From Flavobacteriales bacterium (lineage in GTDB: Bacteria; Bacteroidota; Bacteroidia; Flavobacteriales_F; PHOS-HE28), in contig JADKHI010000001.1 of assembly GCA_016721825.1 (NCBI GenBank), forward strand, positions 1,240,001 to 1,304,000: a stretch of DNA of 64,000 nt, in the 5' to 3' direction. The notes beneath the pieces are model-generated. The model made no database searches and was not told the origin of the DNA. It was given only the letters and a program-made list of their open reading frames with translations. Each line of letters starts with the position of its first letter. Position 1 is the stretch's first letter. A program made the position numbers and the translations under genes. Shown here one piece after another: positions 1 to 10,108 of this stretch.

Positions 1-2432
1 TGCTGAACGCCAACAGCCTTGCCCTCACCTACCAGGCCACGCTCGGCAACATCCTGATGGCGATGGCCGTGCACCCCACCAACGGGCAGGTCTGTGTGGT
101 CGGCACCGATGCCACCAACGAAGTGCGCTTCGAGCCGAACCTGAACGGCCGGTTCCTGCGTGTGAACCTCTCGCGTTTCAGCCCAGGTGGCAGCAACACC
201 ATCACCGATCTGAATCCGCACATCAACTACGCGAACAGTTCGCTTCCCCCGGCCATCCGGACACAGAGTGTCGGCGACCCACGCGGTATTGTGTGGAAGA
301 GCGATGGCAGCAAAGCCTATGTGACCGGTATGGGTTCCAACAACGTGGTGGTGATCGACCCGAGCGGTGCTCGCATCGGCAGCGTTCCCATCACCGTGGG
401 CGAAGGGCCTACCGGCATCGTGCTGGACGAGTTGCGCAACAAGGCCTATGTGCTCAACAAGTTCGAAGGCACCATCAGCACCGTGGACCTGGGCACGAAC
501 ACCGAAGTGGCGCGCGCCAACTTCTTCGACCCCACGCCCCAGGTGATCAAGGCCGGTCGCAAGCACCTCTACAACACGCACTTGGGCAGCGGCAACGGAC
601 ACATCAGCTGCGGCAGCTGCCACGTGGACGGCCGCTGGGACCGCCTGGGCTGGGACCTCGGCAATCCCGCTGGGAACATGGAGACCGTGGGTGGCAACAC
701 CTTCCACCCGATGAAGGGCGTGAAGACGACACAGTTCCTCATCGACATCATCGGCAAGGGCACCGGCAACTTGCACTGGCGCGGCGACAAGACCGGCTTC
801 CAGGATTTCGCAGGCGCCTTCCAAAGCCTGCAAGGGCTGAGCGCTCCGAAGGACGCGGCCGGCATGCAGGAGTTCTCCGATTTCCTGAACGCTTGCTGGT
901 ACGTGCCGAACCCCTACCGCACCTATCGGCCGGAAAGCACGGTGGCCGCAGCGACTGAACGCATGAACCCCAGCCGTGTACGCTGGACCGGCACGGACTT
1001 CCAGGCCATCCCCAGCGCGGGGGTGAAGCTCTTCGTGTCCGTGAATTTCAATTGTTCGCACTGCCACCAGACCGGCACCGGTCGCGGCAACCTGGCCGGG
1101 CAGGGCAGCAACGTGAACGCGGGCGTGGTGAACGTGACCAACAACGTGGACATGGTGCCCGACCTGCGCAGCGTGTACCGCAAGAACGGCTTCTTCTACA
1201 ACACCACCGAATGCACCAGCGGCTTCGGCCTCATGAGCGACGGCACCATGGAGACCGTTTTCAACCAAGGCGGCACCGGCCAATACCTCGGCGACTATGA
1301 ACCGGAACTGCTCTCCTGGTCAGGCGGTGTCACCCCTGCAAACAGTCAAGCCAGCCAGAACTTTCCCTTGGTGCATGTGAGCCAGGATGCCATGCCCGCG
1401 GTGGGTCTGCGCCACACGCTGAACGGCGCCAGCATCGGCACCACCACGCAGCTCGACTTCATGAAGGCCCTGGTGAACGACTACCCCACCACGCTCGGCA
1501 TGATCGTGAAGGGCGTGTACCAGAACGAGAAGCGCGGCTTCTACTACCTAGGGGCCGACAACTACCAGAGCGACATGGCCGGACAGACGGTAACGCACGC
1601 GCAGCTGGTGGCCGCGGCACAGGCCGGTGGTTCACCCTTGAGCTGGACCATCGTGGGTGCCCAGGTGAAGGTGCGCATGGGTGTGGATGCCGATGCCGAT
1701 GGCACCTTGGATAAGGACGATCAAGTGGCCCGCGTGAACATGCGCGTCTTCCTAGCAGGACCTTACGACGCCTCGCCCATGCGCGCCGACCTGGTGGCGA
1801 ACGGCCTGCTGCCGAACACGGACCCCTACGGACTGGGTGCCACGGCAAGCCCTGCGGTCATGGCCTTCACCGGTCTTGCAGCGCCTGTGGATTGGGCGGT
1901 GGTGGAACTGCGCAACAGCGTTACCCCCACCACCGTGGTGGCCAGCGCCGCCGTGCTGATCCAGCGCAACGGCAACCTGATGATGCCTTCTGGGGAACAG
2001 ACGATCACCTTCGGCAACACACCCGCAGGCACCTACCATGTGGCCGTGAAGCACCGCAACCACTTGGGCGCTATGACCTTCACGCCACTACTGCTTCGCG
2101 ACCCGGGCACCTTGCTGGACCTGACCCTCGGCATCACGGCCACCTATGGCACCAACGCGCGCCAGACCGTGTCCGGCGGCCTCGCGCTCTGGGCCGCGGA
2201 TGTGAGCGGCGACGGACTGCTGAAGTACACCGGCAGCAACAACGACCGCGACCTGATCTTGGTGCGCATCGGCGGCACGGTGCCCACGAACACCACGGCC
2301 GGCTACTGGTTGGAGGACGTGAACCTGGACGGTGTGGTGCGCTACACAGGCGGCAACAACGACCGCGATCCCATCCTTCAGAACATCGGCGGTTCCACGC
2401 CCACGAACACCCGGATCGGGCAGCTGCCATAG
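1..2432 (+). CDS. Secreted YVTN-propeller/c-type cytochrome protein with shared C-terminal module (5' truncated)
   Basis: The frame is open to the window edge, so the N-terminus is missing; 809 residues are visible from base 3. Visible residues 1-180 look like YVTN/NHL beta-propeller blades (SDGSKAYVTGMGSNNVVVID and similar). Two CxxCH haem-attachment motifs follow: CGSCH at visible residue 203 (bases 609-623) and CSHCH at residue 351 (1053-1067). This is the arrangement of MauG/cytochrome c peroxidase-like surface proteins that carry a propeller. From residue 578 (base 1734) comes the C-terminal module shared with the next three genes. It contains an LxGPYD strand, a VDWxxVELR segment, a KHRNHLGAM segment, then two D-x-N/S-x-D-G loops each followed by YTGxxNDRD, ending IGQLP. 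No type A or B sorting domain is seen. Redox partner and substrate are unknown. Confidence 0.8.
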   Translation, partial: LNANSLALTYQATLGNILMAMAVHPTNGQVCVVGTDATNEVRFEPNLNGRFLRVNLSRFSPGGSNTITDLNPHINYANSSLPPAIRTQSVGDPRGIVWKSDGSKAYVTGMGSNNVVVIDPSGARIGSVPITVGEGPTGIVLDELRNKAYVLNKFEGTISTVDLGTNTEVARANFFDPTPQVIKAGRKHLYNTHLGSGNGHISCGSCHVDGRWDRLGWDLGNPAGNMETVGGNTFHPMKGVKTTQFLIDIIGKGTGNLHWRGDKTGFQDFAGAFQSLQGLSAPKDAAGMQEFSDFLNACWYVPNPYRTYRPESTVAAATERMNPSRVRWTGTDFQAIPSAGVKLFVSVNFNCSHCHQTGTGRGNLAGQGSNVNAGVVNVTNNVDMVPDLRSVYRKNGFFYNTTECTSGFGLMSDGTMETVFNQGGTGQYLGDYEPELLSWSGGVTPANSQASQNFPLVHVSQDAMPAVGLRHTLNGASIGTTTQLDFMKALVNDYPTTLGMIVKGVYQNEKRGFYYLGADNYQSDMAGQTVTHAQLVAAAQAGGSPLSWTIVGAQVKVRMGVDADADGTLDKDDQVARVNMRVFLAGPYDASPMRADLVANGLLPNTDPYGLGATASPAVMAFTGLAAPVDWAVVELRNSVTPTTVVASAAVLIQRNGNLMMPSGEQTITFGNTPAGTYHVAVKHRNHLGAMTFTPLLLRDPGTLLDLTLGITATYGTNARQTVSGGLALWAADVSGDGLLKYTGSNNDRDLILVRIGGTVPTNTTAGYWLEDVNLDGVVRYTGGNNDRDPILQNIGGSTPTNTRIGQLP

Positions 2433-2525
2433 CGAACGGACACCTCGGGATCACAAGCCTGTGGGTCAGGCTGTTGCCCTGCGAAGGGTCAACCCCCTAA
2501 TTTGCCGCTTCGTTCATCCGACCCC

Positions 2526-5500
2526 ATGCGCTTTACGACCCTCGTCTTCGCGGCCTGCGCCGTGCTCCTCCCCCGCACCACTTCCGCCCAGGAGCGTCCC
2601 ACCGACCCGCTGTCCGCGGCACGTGCTGAACTGGCCAAGGCCGGATATACCGCTGAAGATCTGCAGGACGTGGTCCTGAAAGACCAGTACCGCACGGCCC
2701 GCACCGGCGCACAGCACACCTTCTACCGCCAACGCTGGCAAGGCATTGAGGTGTGGAACGGCGATGTGGCCATCCACCAGGCCGCCGACGGCCGCATCGT
2801 GAAGCTGAACAACGGCACCTTCAGCCACATCGCCAAGCGGGTGAACACCACCAGCCCCGCCCTGAACCCCGAAGCAGCGCTCGCCCTTGTGCTGAACAAG
2901 GACGGCGTGAAAGGTGGCCTGCCCGCAATGATCGGAACGGATGCCGCCTTGAAGCGTTGGGCCTACGATGGAGCAGCCTTTTCCGGCGAACCCGTCACGG
3001 TGCAGCTGGTGTACCAACCGGTGAACGACCGCCTGCAGCTCGCCTGGAACGTGGCCTACTACAGCGCGAACGGCAGCCACTGGTGGAACGTCCGCGTGGA
3101 TGCCACCACGGGCGCCGAGCTGGACCGCAACGACTGGGTGAGCCAATGCGCCTTTGATGCGCCGCACGCTGAACATGCACATGGCGATGCACCGGTACCC
3201 GAAGAAGCACCGGCCCCTGCACCCGCCGCACCCAACGACTACCGCATATACCCTTGGCCGGCCGAAAGCCCGAACCACGGCGCCCGCGCGATCCGCAATG
3301 CACCCTGGACGGCCGGTGGCATCGCTTCGCCCTATGGCTGGCACGACACCAACGGTGCCGCAGGCGCTGAATACACCATTACCCGCGGCAACAACGTGTG
3401 GGCCTCGGAGGATGCCAACGCCGATAACGTCGCAGGTGCCAGCCCGGACGGTGGTGCCACCCTGGACTTCGACTTCACCATCGATCTGACCCAGGCACCC
3501 AGCTCCTATCTGGACGCTGCGACCACGAACCTCTTCTACTGGAACAACCTGATGCACGACGTGTGGTACCAGTACGGCTTCGATGACCCCGCTGGCAACT
3601 TCCAGAGCAACAACTACGGGCGCGGCGGTGCCGGCAACGACTGGGTGAACGCCGACGCGCAGGACGGCAGCGGCACCAACAACGCCAACTTCGGCACACC
3701 GCCCGATGGCAGCAACCCGCGCATGCAGATGTTCATTTGGACCGCCGCCACTCCGGACCGGGACAGCGACATGGACAATGGCGTGATCGCGCACGAGTAT
3801 GGCCATGGCATCAGCAACCGCTTGGTCGGCGGCCCTTCCAACACCAGCTGCCTAGGCAACGCTGAGCAGATGGGCGAAGGCTGGAGCGACTACTTCGGCC
3901 TGATGATGACGATCGAGCCAGGTGACCAGGCGACGGATGCGCGTGGCATCGGCACCTATGTGCAGAACCAGCCCGTGACCGGGGGTGGCATTCGCCCGGC
4001 ACCCTACAGCACGAATTTCAGCACCAACAGCTACACCTACGCCAACACCAACAGCGGCGTGAGCCAACCCCACGGCATCGGCTTCGTGTGGTGTACGATG
4101 CTCTGGGAACTGACCTGGGACCTGATCGACCAGTACGGCCTGGACCCGGACATCTACAACGGCACCGGAGGCAACAACATCGCCATGCAGCTGGTGATCG
4201 ACGGCTTGAAGTTGACGCCCTGCAACCCCGGCTTCGTGGATGCGCGCGATGCCATTCTGCAAGCCGATGTGCTGAACAACGGTGGTGCCAACCAGAACCT
4301 CATCTGGTCCGCCTTCGCACGTCGTGGTCTTGGTGTCGGCGCCAGCCAAGGCAGCAGCGCCAGCCGCAGCGACCAGACCGAAGCCTTCGACACGCCCATG
4401 CCGAACAACGTCGGCGTTTCCGCGCTCATCAGCCCAGCCCCCGGTGTGTTGTTCGATTGTGCTGCTTCTGGCATCTCGGTGCAGGCCACCGTGCGCAACT
4501 ACGGCCAGGCCGCACAGACCGGATTCCCTGTGCGTTACAGCTTGGATGGTGGACCGCTGGTGAGCCAGACCTTCACCGGTAGCTTGGCGGCGGGTGCGGC
4601 AGCGACCTTCACCTTCAGCACACCCCTCACGATCACCGGTGGCGGCGCACACACGCTGGTGATCTCCACCGCGCTCGCCGGTGATGGTGCCCCGAGCAAC
4701 GACGCCTTCACAGCGAACCTCACGATCACCAACACCATCACCACCACCGCGCCCTTCACGGAAACAGCGGACGCAGGCCTGGTGACACCCACGGGCTGGT
4801 TCCTGCAGAACCCCGACAACAGCACCACGTGGACCACGACCGCGCTCACCAACGGGCCCGCGTGCGCCAGCACCACCAGCTGGTCCATCAACAACTTCAG
4901 CTACAACGCACCGGGGCAGGAGGATAGGCTCGTCACTCCCGTGATCGACCTTTCAGCTTCGGGCAACACACGTCTGAAGTTCGACCATGCCTATGCCGAA
5001 TACAGTTCGGCCTACGTGGATGGTTTCCGCGTGGACGTAAGCAACAACTGCGGGGCAACATGGAACCAGGTCTTCTTCGCGCAAGGTGCCGCCTTGGCCA
5101 CCGCACCGGCCACCACTTCGAACTATGTGCCCAGCGCCTGCAGCCAATGGCAGGCCCACGATCTGGACATCAGTGCCTACGACGGCCAGGACATCCTCGT
5201 GCGCTTCACCATGATCAATGGCTTCGGCAATTGGCTCTACTTGGATAATGTGCAGGTGGTGAGCAATGGCCTGCCCATGCAGGTGAAACTGATGCTTGAA
5301 GGACCATACGATGCGGGCCTTGGTCGCATGCGCGATGATCTGCGTGTCGCCGGGCTGATCCCGACCACCGAGCCGTTCACGGCCCTCGGATTCACTCAGG
5401 CCGGTGGCGGTGGTGGAGAGACGGTGCTGCCGGCGGTGTTCGGCGTGACCGGTGATGATGCCATCGTGGATTGGGTGCTGCTGGAGCTTCGCAGCGCGGT

Positions 5501-6008
5501 AACACCGTCCGTGATCGTAGCCACCCGAAGTGCCTTGGTGCAACGCGATGGTGATGTGGTCGGCACGAACGGAACTTCTCCGGTGCTCTTCAACAGCCCC
5601 GCTGGCAGCTATTACGTGGCCGTGCGCCATCGGAACCACTTGGGGTGCATGACAGCGGCACCTCTCGCTCTGACCGGCGCAGCCACATCCGTGGATCTCA
5701 CGCTGGCAGGTACCGCCACCTACGGCACCGGTGCGCGTAAAGACCTCGGCGGCATCCAAGGCCTATGGACCGGCAACGTGACATTGGATACGGAGCTTCT
5801 GTACACCGGGGCCGGCAACGACCGCGATCCGATCCTACAGGCCATCGGCGGCGTGGTGCCCACCAACAGCATCGCCGGCTACCGCATGGAGGATACCAAC
5901 CTGGATGGTGTGGTGAAGTACACCGGCACCGGCAACGACCGCGACGTGATCCTCTTCAACATCGGCGGCACGGTGCCCACGAACAACCGCGTGCAGCAGT
6001 TGCCCTGA
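2526..6008 (+). CDS. M36 (fungalysin-type) metallopeptidase with CARDB-like, jelly-roll and shared C-terminal modules
   Basis: An extracellular zinc endopeptidase of 1160 aa. I chose the ATG at 2526 because it gives a clean signal peptide (MRFTTLVFAACAVLLPRTTSAQ); the frame extends to a TTG at 2502 that adds charged residues. An FTP-like propeptide covers about residues 25-240. The catalytic domain carries HEYGH at 423-427 and the third zinc ligand in EGWSDYF (Glu451), as expected for M36. A CARDB-like domain lies near 630-720 and a MAM/jelly-roll-like region near 740-915. The shared C-terminal module runs from 918 (base 5277) and ends VQQLP. The gene lies 93 nt after the preceding one and ends at a strong hairpin (6027-6065). 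TAATTTGC at 2498-2505 is a possible -7 element. Family assignment is firm; the role of the C-terminal module is inference. Confidence 0.92.
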   Translation: MRFTTLVFAACAVLLPRTTSAQERPTDPLSAARAELAKAGYTAEDLQDVVLKDQYRTARTGAQHTFYRQRWQGIEVWNGDVAIHQAADGRIVKLNNGTFSHIAKRVNTTSPALNPEAALALVLNKDGVKGGLPAMIGTDAALKRWAYDGAAFSGEPVTVQLVYQPVNDRLQLAWNVAYYSANGSHWWNVRVDATTGAELDRNDWVSQCAFDAPHAEHAHGDAPVPEEAPAPAPAAPNDYRIYPWPAESPNHGARAIRNAPWTAGGIASPYGWHDTNGAAGAEYTITRGNNVWASEDANADNVAGASPDGGATLDFDFTIDLTQAPSSYLDAATTNLFYWNNLMHDVWYQYGFDDPAGNFQSNNYGRGGAGNDWVNADAQDGSGTNNANFGTPPDGSNPRMQMFIWTAATPDRDSDMDNGVIAHEYGHGISNRLVGGPSNTSCLGNAEQMGEGWSDYFGLMMTIEPGDQATDARGIGTYVQNQPVTGGGIRPAPYSTNFSTNSYTYANTNSGVSQPHGIGFVWCTMLWELTWDLIDQYGLDPDIYNGTGGNNIAMQLVIDGLKLTPCNPGFVDARDAILQADVLNNGGANQNLIWSAFARRGLGVGASQGSSASRSDQTEAFDTPMPNNVGVSALISPAPGVLFDCAASGISVQATVRNYGQAAQTGFPVRYSLDGGPLVSQTFTGSLAAGAAATFTFSTPLTITGGGAHTLVISTALAGDGAPSNDAFTANLTITNTITTTAPFTETADAGLVTPTGWFLQNPDNSTTWTTTALTNGPACASTTSWSINNFSYNAPGQEDRLVTPVIDLSASGNTRLKFDHAYAEYSSAYVDGFRVDVSNNCGATWNQVFFAQGAALATAPATTSNYVPSACSQWQAHDLDISAYDGQDILVRFTMINGFGNWLYLDNVQVVSNGLPMQVKLMLEGPYDAGLGRMRDDLRVAGLIPTTEPFTALGFTQAGGGGGETVLPAVFGVTGDDAIVDWVLLELRSAVTPSVIVATRSALVQRDGDVVGTNGTSPVLFNSPAGSYYVAVRHRNHLGCMTAAPLALTGAATSVDLTLAGTATYGTGARKDLGGIQGLWTGNVTLDTELLYTGAGNDRDPILQAIGGVVPTNSIAGYRMEDTNLDGVVKYTGTGNDRDVILFNIGGTVPTNNRVQQLP

Positions 6009-6026
6009 TCTCTTTCCCTCCACATC

Positions 6027-6065
6027 GGAAAGCCCGCCTCCGCTCCATCGCAAGGCGGGCTTTCC
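6027..6065 (+). terminator. Rho-independent-type hairpin after the M36 protease gene
   Basis: A perfect 12-bp inverted repeat (GGAAAGCCCGCC at 6027-6038 and its complement at 6054-6065) encloses a 15-nt loop, starting 19 nt after the stop codon. The 3' arm carries TTT but no long T-run follows. Confidence 0.7.
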
Positions 6066-6166
6066 CGTTCTCGATGACCTTGAATGAGCGGTGGGATCCT
6101 CATCCTGAGCCCCATCCTGTCCCCGTGGTCCAGCACAACGACCGATCTTGCAGGGAGCCCCATGCC

Positions 6167-9100
6167 ATGATGCGCCTTTCCGTTGTTTCCCTTTCGCTAT
6201 TCCTGTCGCTTACTGCGAGCGCGCAGAACGCCTTCCAACAAGCCACCAATGCTAGGCAGAGCGACCTGCCCACTTGGGTGCAGTTGCTGTACGCACCGGA
6301 TCCCGACCCTGGCGCGGTGCAGGCGGCCTTCGATGCCTACTACGCCACGCACCCCTTCGAGAAGAACGCGCACACGCAATACTTCAAGCGCTGGAAACGG
6401 GAGCTAGGCCATGACCTGGTACCGAAGGACCCCACGCAACGAGCAGCCTACGGGCAGAACCTGCGCGACTACCTCGATGCCACGAACGCCTTAGCTACAT
6501 CACGCGCTGCCAACTGGAGCTGCATCGGCCCCATTGACTGGGACCACGGCTCGGTGGTGAAGAGCTACGCTGCAGGTGCTGCGCATGTGTACACGGTGGA
6601 ACAGGCCGCGAGCAACGGCAACATCTGCTACGCTGGCTCAGCCAACGCCGGTGTGTGGAAGAGCACCGACAAGGGCCTCAACTGGACCAACGTGACCAAG
6701 ACCATGATGGTGGGTTCGGTGGTCGCCTTGGAGATCGACCCCATCAATGCGAACATCGTCTGGTTCGGTGCTGAAGGAAAACTGTACAAGACCACCGACG
6801 GCGGCGCCACGTGGAACATCGTAGGCGATGCGACCTTCAACTCGCTCAGCCATTCCATCCGCGACATCACGCTGCACCCCACCAACAACCTCAAGCTCTT
6901 CCTCTGCAGCAACCAGGGACTGTACCGCAGCGACAACGGCGGCACCACCTTCACACAAGTGCAGAGCGGCAACTGGCAGGAGATCGAGTTCAAGCCCGGC
7001 GACCCGGCAACGGTCTACGCGGTGAAACAGACCAGCAACCTCACCCAGTTCTGGCGCAGCACGGACAACGGCAGCACCTTCGCACAGATGACCGTAGGCT
7101 GGCCCGTACCCGTGAGCCCCGATGAACAGGAGCGCACGGAGATCGCCGTCAGCGCTGCTGCACCGAACATCGTGTATGCGCTGTGTACCGGCGCGGCCGA
7201 TGGAGGCAGCGGGCTCTACGGCATCTACAAGAGCACCGACAGCGGCAACAGTTGGACCTTTCAATGTTGCGGTACAGGCCCTGGCGGCGTGCCAAGCCCC
7301 ACCAACTTCAACCTGATGGCTTGGGATGATGGCGGGCAGGATGACGGTGGGCAGTACTACTACGATCTGGCCCTTGCGGTGGACCCGACGAATGCGAACA
7401 AGCTGGATGTCTGTGGCGTGAACCGCTGGGTGAGCACCGATGGCGGCGTCACCTTTACCTGCCCTTCCAAGTGGAGCCACAGCAGCAAGGTGAATTACGT
7501 GCACGCCGACATCCACGATGTACGCTATTATGGCAGCGAGATGTGGGTGGCCAACGATGGCGGCATCTTCTACAGCAACGATGCAGGAGCCACCTTCAAT
7601 CGCCGCATGTTCGGCATCGCGGGTACGGACTTCTGGGGTTTCGGCGCAGGTGGATGGACAGGAAGCCAGGTGATGCTGGGTGGTGCCTACCACAACGGGA
7701 CCATGCTGAAGGACAACAGCGTGTACACCAACGGATGGGTGTGCACCGATGGTGGCGATGGTGTACGTGGCTTCGTGCATCCGCAATATGACCGCCGCGC
7801 ACTGAGCGACTACGGCTACAAGACCTTGAGCGGCGACCGCAATGTGGCCAACGGCAACACCAGCTGGAGCAAGTTGCCCAACGGCAGCTACATCACTGGG
7901 GAAAGCAGCGAGCTGGCCTGGCACCCCAACCTGGTGAACACCGCCTACCTGGGCAACGGCAACGCGCTGTGGCGCACCGATGACAACGGCACGTCCTTCG
8001 TGCAGGTCCACGACTTCGGGGAGAAGGTGACGAGCATCGAAGTGGCCTACAGCGACCCGAACACGATCTACGCCTGCACCTACCTCGGCTGGTGGGATGC
8101 GAAGAACGTGTGGCGCAGCACGGATGCCGGCGCCACCTGGACCACCATCACACCGAGCAGCGCGCAGTTGAACGGAAACACCTGGGTGCCCTACGACATC
8201 GCGGTGAGCGGCACGGACGCACAGACCATCTGGCTCCTGCGCACATCGCAGTACGGCGACTATCCGAACCACGATGGTTACGTAGCCTACAAGAGCACCA
8301 ACGGCGGCACGAGCTGGACCAACATCACCACCACCGGCCTGAACGGCGAATGGCCCACGAACATCACGCACCAGCTGGGCAGCAACGGCGAAGTGTACAT
8401 CGGCACACGCCGAGCGGTGTTCCGTCGAAACGATGCAGCACCCACCTGGACGCTTTGGAACGCAGGGCTGCCAGCGCGGATCTACAGCACACGCCTGTTG
8501 ATCAACTACAAGGAAGGCAAGATCCGCAACGGCACGGACCGCAGTGTGTGGGAAAGCAGCTTGGAAACACCTGCCGCACCACTTGCCAACTTCGCTGCCG
8601 ACAAGCGCACGGTGACCTGCCTGGCGCCCTCCGTGCAGTTCTGGGATAACAGCGCGCTCAGCGACATCAGCCCCACATGGAGCTGGAGCTTCCCCGGCGG
8701 AAGCCCGAGCACAAGCACGAGCCGTTCGCCTCTTGTCACCTACAACACACCCGGCCCATACACCGTCTCGCTCACCGTCACCGATGCGAACGGAAGCAGC
8801 ACCAAGACCTTCCCCGCCTTCATCACCTTCAGTGGAACAGGCACTAGTACACCGCTGCTCGCCAATGCCGAGGACCAACTGCTGACTCCTACGGGTTGGG
8901 CGCTTGAGAACCCCGATGCACTGGATACGTGGAGCAACGTTTCCGTGACCGGTGCCGATGGCAACGCCACACGTGCCTGGCGCATGGATTACTACTACTA
9001 CAACGCACCGGGCCAGTTGGATCGCTTGGTGACACCCGTGATCACGTTGGCCGGAAGCGCTGGTTCACGCCTTCGCTTCCATCACGCGTACAAGCCTTAT

Positions 9101-10105
9101 GGCGCCAGCTATACCGATGGCCTCCGTGTGGAGATCAGCACCAACTGCGGCGCGAACTGGACCCAACTGTACTACGCCGAAGCACTTGCGCTGGGCACCA
9201 CCACCACCGGCACAAGTCCATGGGCACCCACAGCGGCGAACCAATGGCTGCTGCACGACATCGACCTCAGCGCCTACGATGGTCAGCAGGTGGTGTTCCG
9301 TTTCACCGGTGTGAACGACTACGGCGACAGGCTTTACCTCGACAACATCAACGTGGTGAACAACGGAGTGCGCCTTGCACTGAAGGTGATGCTCGAAGGG
9401 CCGTACGACAACCTCACCGGCCGCATGCGCGATGGCCTTCGCATCGCTGGTCTGATCCCGAACGTGGAGCCCTTCACGGCCCTCGGCTTCACGCAGGCTG
9501 GCGATGGTGGTGGAGAGATCTTGCTCGGCGGTGTGACCAACACCACCGGCGACAACGCCATTGTGGATTGGGTACTGGTGGAACTGCGCAACACCACCAC
9601 ACCGACCACCATCGTGGCCACACGCGCAGCCCTTGTGCAACGTGATGGGGATGTGGTGGCAGAGGACGGAGTGTCGCCGATCGCCTTTCTGGCCCCGGTG
9701 GGCAGCTACCAAGTAGCTGTGCGGCACCGCAACCACCTCGGAGCCATGACGAGCGCACCCGTCGCACTGAGCGGAAGCACTGTGAACCTGGACCTGACGC
9801 TCGCTTCCACAGCGACCTTCGGCACCAATGCGCGCAAGGACATCAGTGGTGTGCAAACGCTCTGGACCGGCAATGTGGCCCGCGACGGGCAGCTCCTGTA
9901 CACCGGTGCCGGCAACGACCGCGACCCCATTCTCCAAGCCATCGGCGGTGTGGTACCGACCAACAGCATCACCGGCTACCGCATGGAGGACACCAACCTG
10001 GACGGTGTGGTGAAGTACACCGGTGGGGACAATGACCGTGATCCGATATTGCAGAACATCGGTGGAACGGTGCCCACGAACACACGCTTCGAACAGCTCC
10101 CCTGA
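6167..10105 (+). CDS. Secreted Asp-box (BNR/sortilin-like) beta-propeller protein with PKD, jelly-roll and shared C-terminal modules
   Basis: A 1312-aa exported protein. The ATG at 6167 (or 6170) starts a signal peptide ending near TASAQ; longer in-frame starts run back into the upstream protease gene and are implausible. Residues about 60-790 contain at least ten Asp-box motifs (STDKGLNWT, TTDGGATWN, SDNGGTTFT, STDAGATWT, STNGGTSWT and others), which cap blades of sialidase/VPS10-like propellers. Sialidase catalytic residues are not evident, so an enzyme activity should not be assumed. A PKD domain (WSWSFPGG, YTVSLTVTDANG) lies near 804-880 and a MAM/jelly-roll-like region (APGQLDRLVTPVI) at 893-1069, closely resembling the one in the upstream protease. 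The shared C-terminal module starts at 1070 (base 9374) and ends FEQLP. The next gene starts 3 nt after the stop, so the two are probably co-transcribed. Confidence 0.85.
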   Translation: MMRLSVVSLSLFLSLTASAQNAFQQATNARQSDLPTWVQLLYAPDPDPGAVQAAFDAYYATHPFEKNAHTQYFKRWKRELGHDLVPKDPTQRAAYGQNLRDYLDATNALATSRAANWSCIGPIDWDHGSVVKSYAAGAAHVYTVEQAASNGNICYAGSANAGVWKSTDKGLNWTNVTKTMMVGSVVALEIDPINANIVWFGAEGKLYKTTDGGATWNIVGDATFNSLSHSIRDITLHPTNNLKLFLCSNQGLYRSDNGGTTFTQVQSGNWQEIEFKPGDPATVYAVKQTSNLTQFWRSTDNGSTFAQMTVGWPVPVSPDEQERTEIAVSAAAPNIVYALCTGAADGGSGLYGIYKSTDSGNSWTFQCCGTGPGGVPSPTNFNLMAWDDGGQDDGGQYYYDLALAVDPTNANKLDVCGVNRWVSTDGGVTFTCPSKWSHSSKVNYVHADIHDVRYYGSEMWVANDGGIFYSNDAGATFNRRMFGIAGTDFWGFGAGGWTGSQVMLGGAYHNGTMLKDNSVYTNGWVCTDGGDGVRGFVHPQYDRRALSDYGYKTLSGDRNVANGNTSWSKLPNGSYITGESSELAWHPNLVNTAYLGNGNALWRTDDNGTSFVQVHDFGEKVTSIEVAYSDPNTIYACTYLGWWDAKNVWRSTDAGATWTTITPSSAQLNGNTWVPYDIAVSGTDAQTIWLLRTSQYGDYPNHDGYVAYKSTNGGTSWTNITTTGLNGEWPTNITHQLGSNGEVYIGTRRAVFRRNDAAPTWTLWNAGLPARIYSTRLLINYKEGKIRNGTDRSVWESSLETPAAPLANFAADKRTVTCLAPSVQFWDNSALSDISPTWSWSFPGGSPSTSTSRSPLVTYNTPGPYTVSLTVTDANGSSTKTFPAFITFSGTGTSTPLLANAEDQLLTPTGWALENPDALDTWSNVSVTGADGNATRAWRMDYYYYNAPGQLDRLVTPVITLAGSAGSRLRFHHAYKPYGASYTDGLRVEISTNCGANWTQLYYAEALALGTTTTGTSPWAPTAANQWLLHDIDLSAYDGQQVVFRFTGVNDYGDRLYLDNINVVNNGVRLALKVMLEGPYDNLTGRMRDGLRIAGLIPNVEPFTALGFTQAGDGGGEILLGGVTNTTGDNAIVDWVLVELRNTTTPTTIVATRAALVQRDGDVVAEDGVSPIAFLAPVGSYQVAVRHRNHLGAMTSAPVALSGSTVNLDLTLASTATFGTNARKDISGVQTLWTGNVARDGQLLYTGAGNDRDPILQAIGGVVPTNSITGYRMEDTNLDGVVKYTGGDNDRDPILQNIGGTVPTNTRFEQLP

Positions 10106-10108
10106 GGA

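Noticed and set aside
5765..6166. An upstream extension of the Asp-box protein into the M36 gene
   Set aside because: It would overlap the shared module of the protease and the terminator at 6027-6065; the signal peptide begins at 6167/6170.
7121..7135. Sialidase activity for the Asp-box protein
   Set aside because: Asp-boxes are structural; no arginine triad or Tyr/Glu catalytic pair could be located with confidence.
6638..8878. 746-codon open frame on the minus strand opposite the Asp-box propeller gene
   Set aside because: The plus-strand frame has clear Asp-box, PKD and signal features; the antisense product is low in recognisable sequence and His/Val/Ala-rich, typical of shadow frames.
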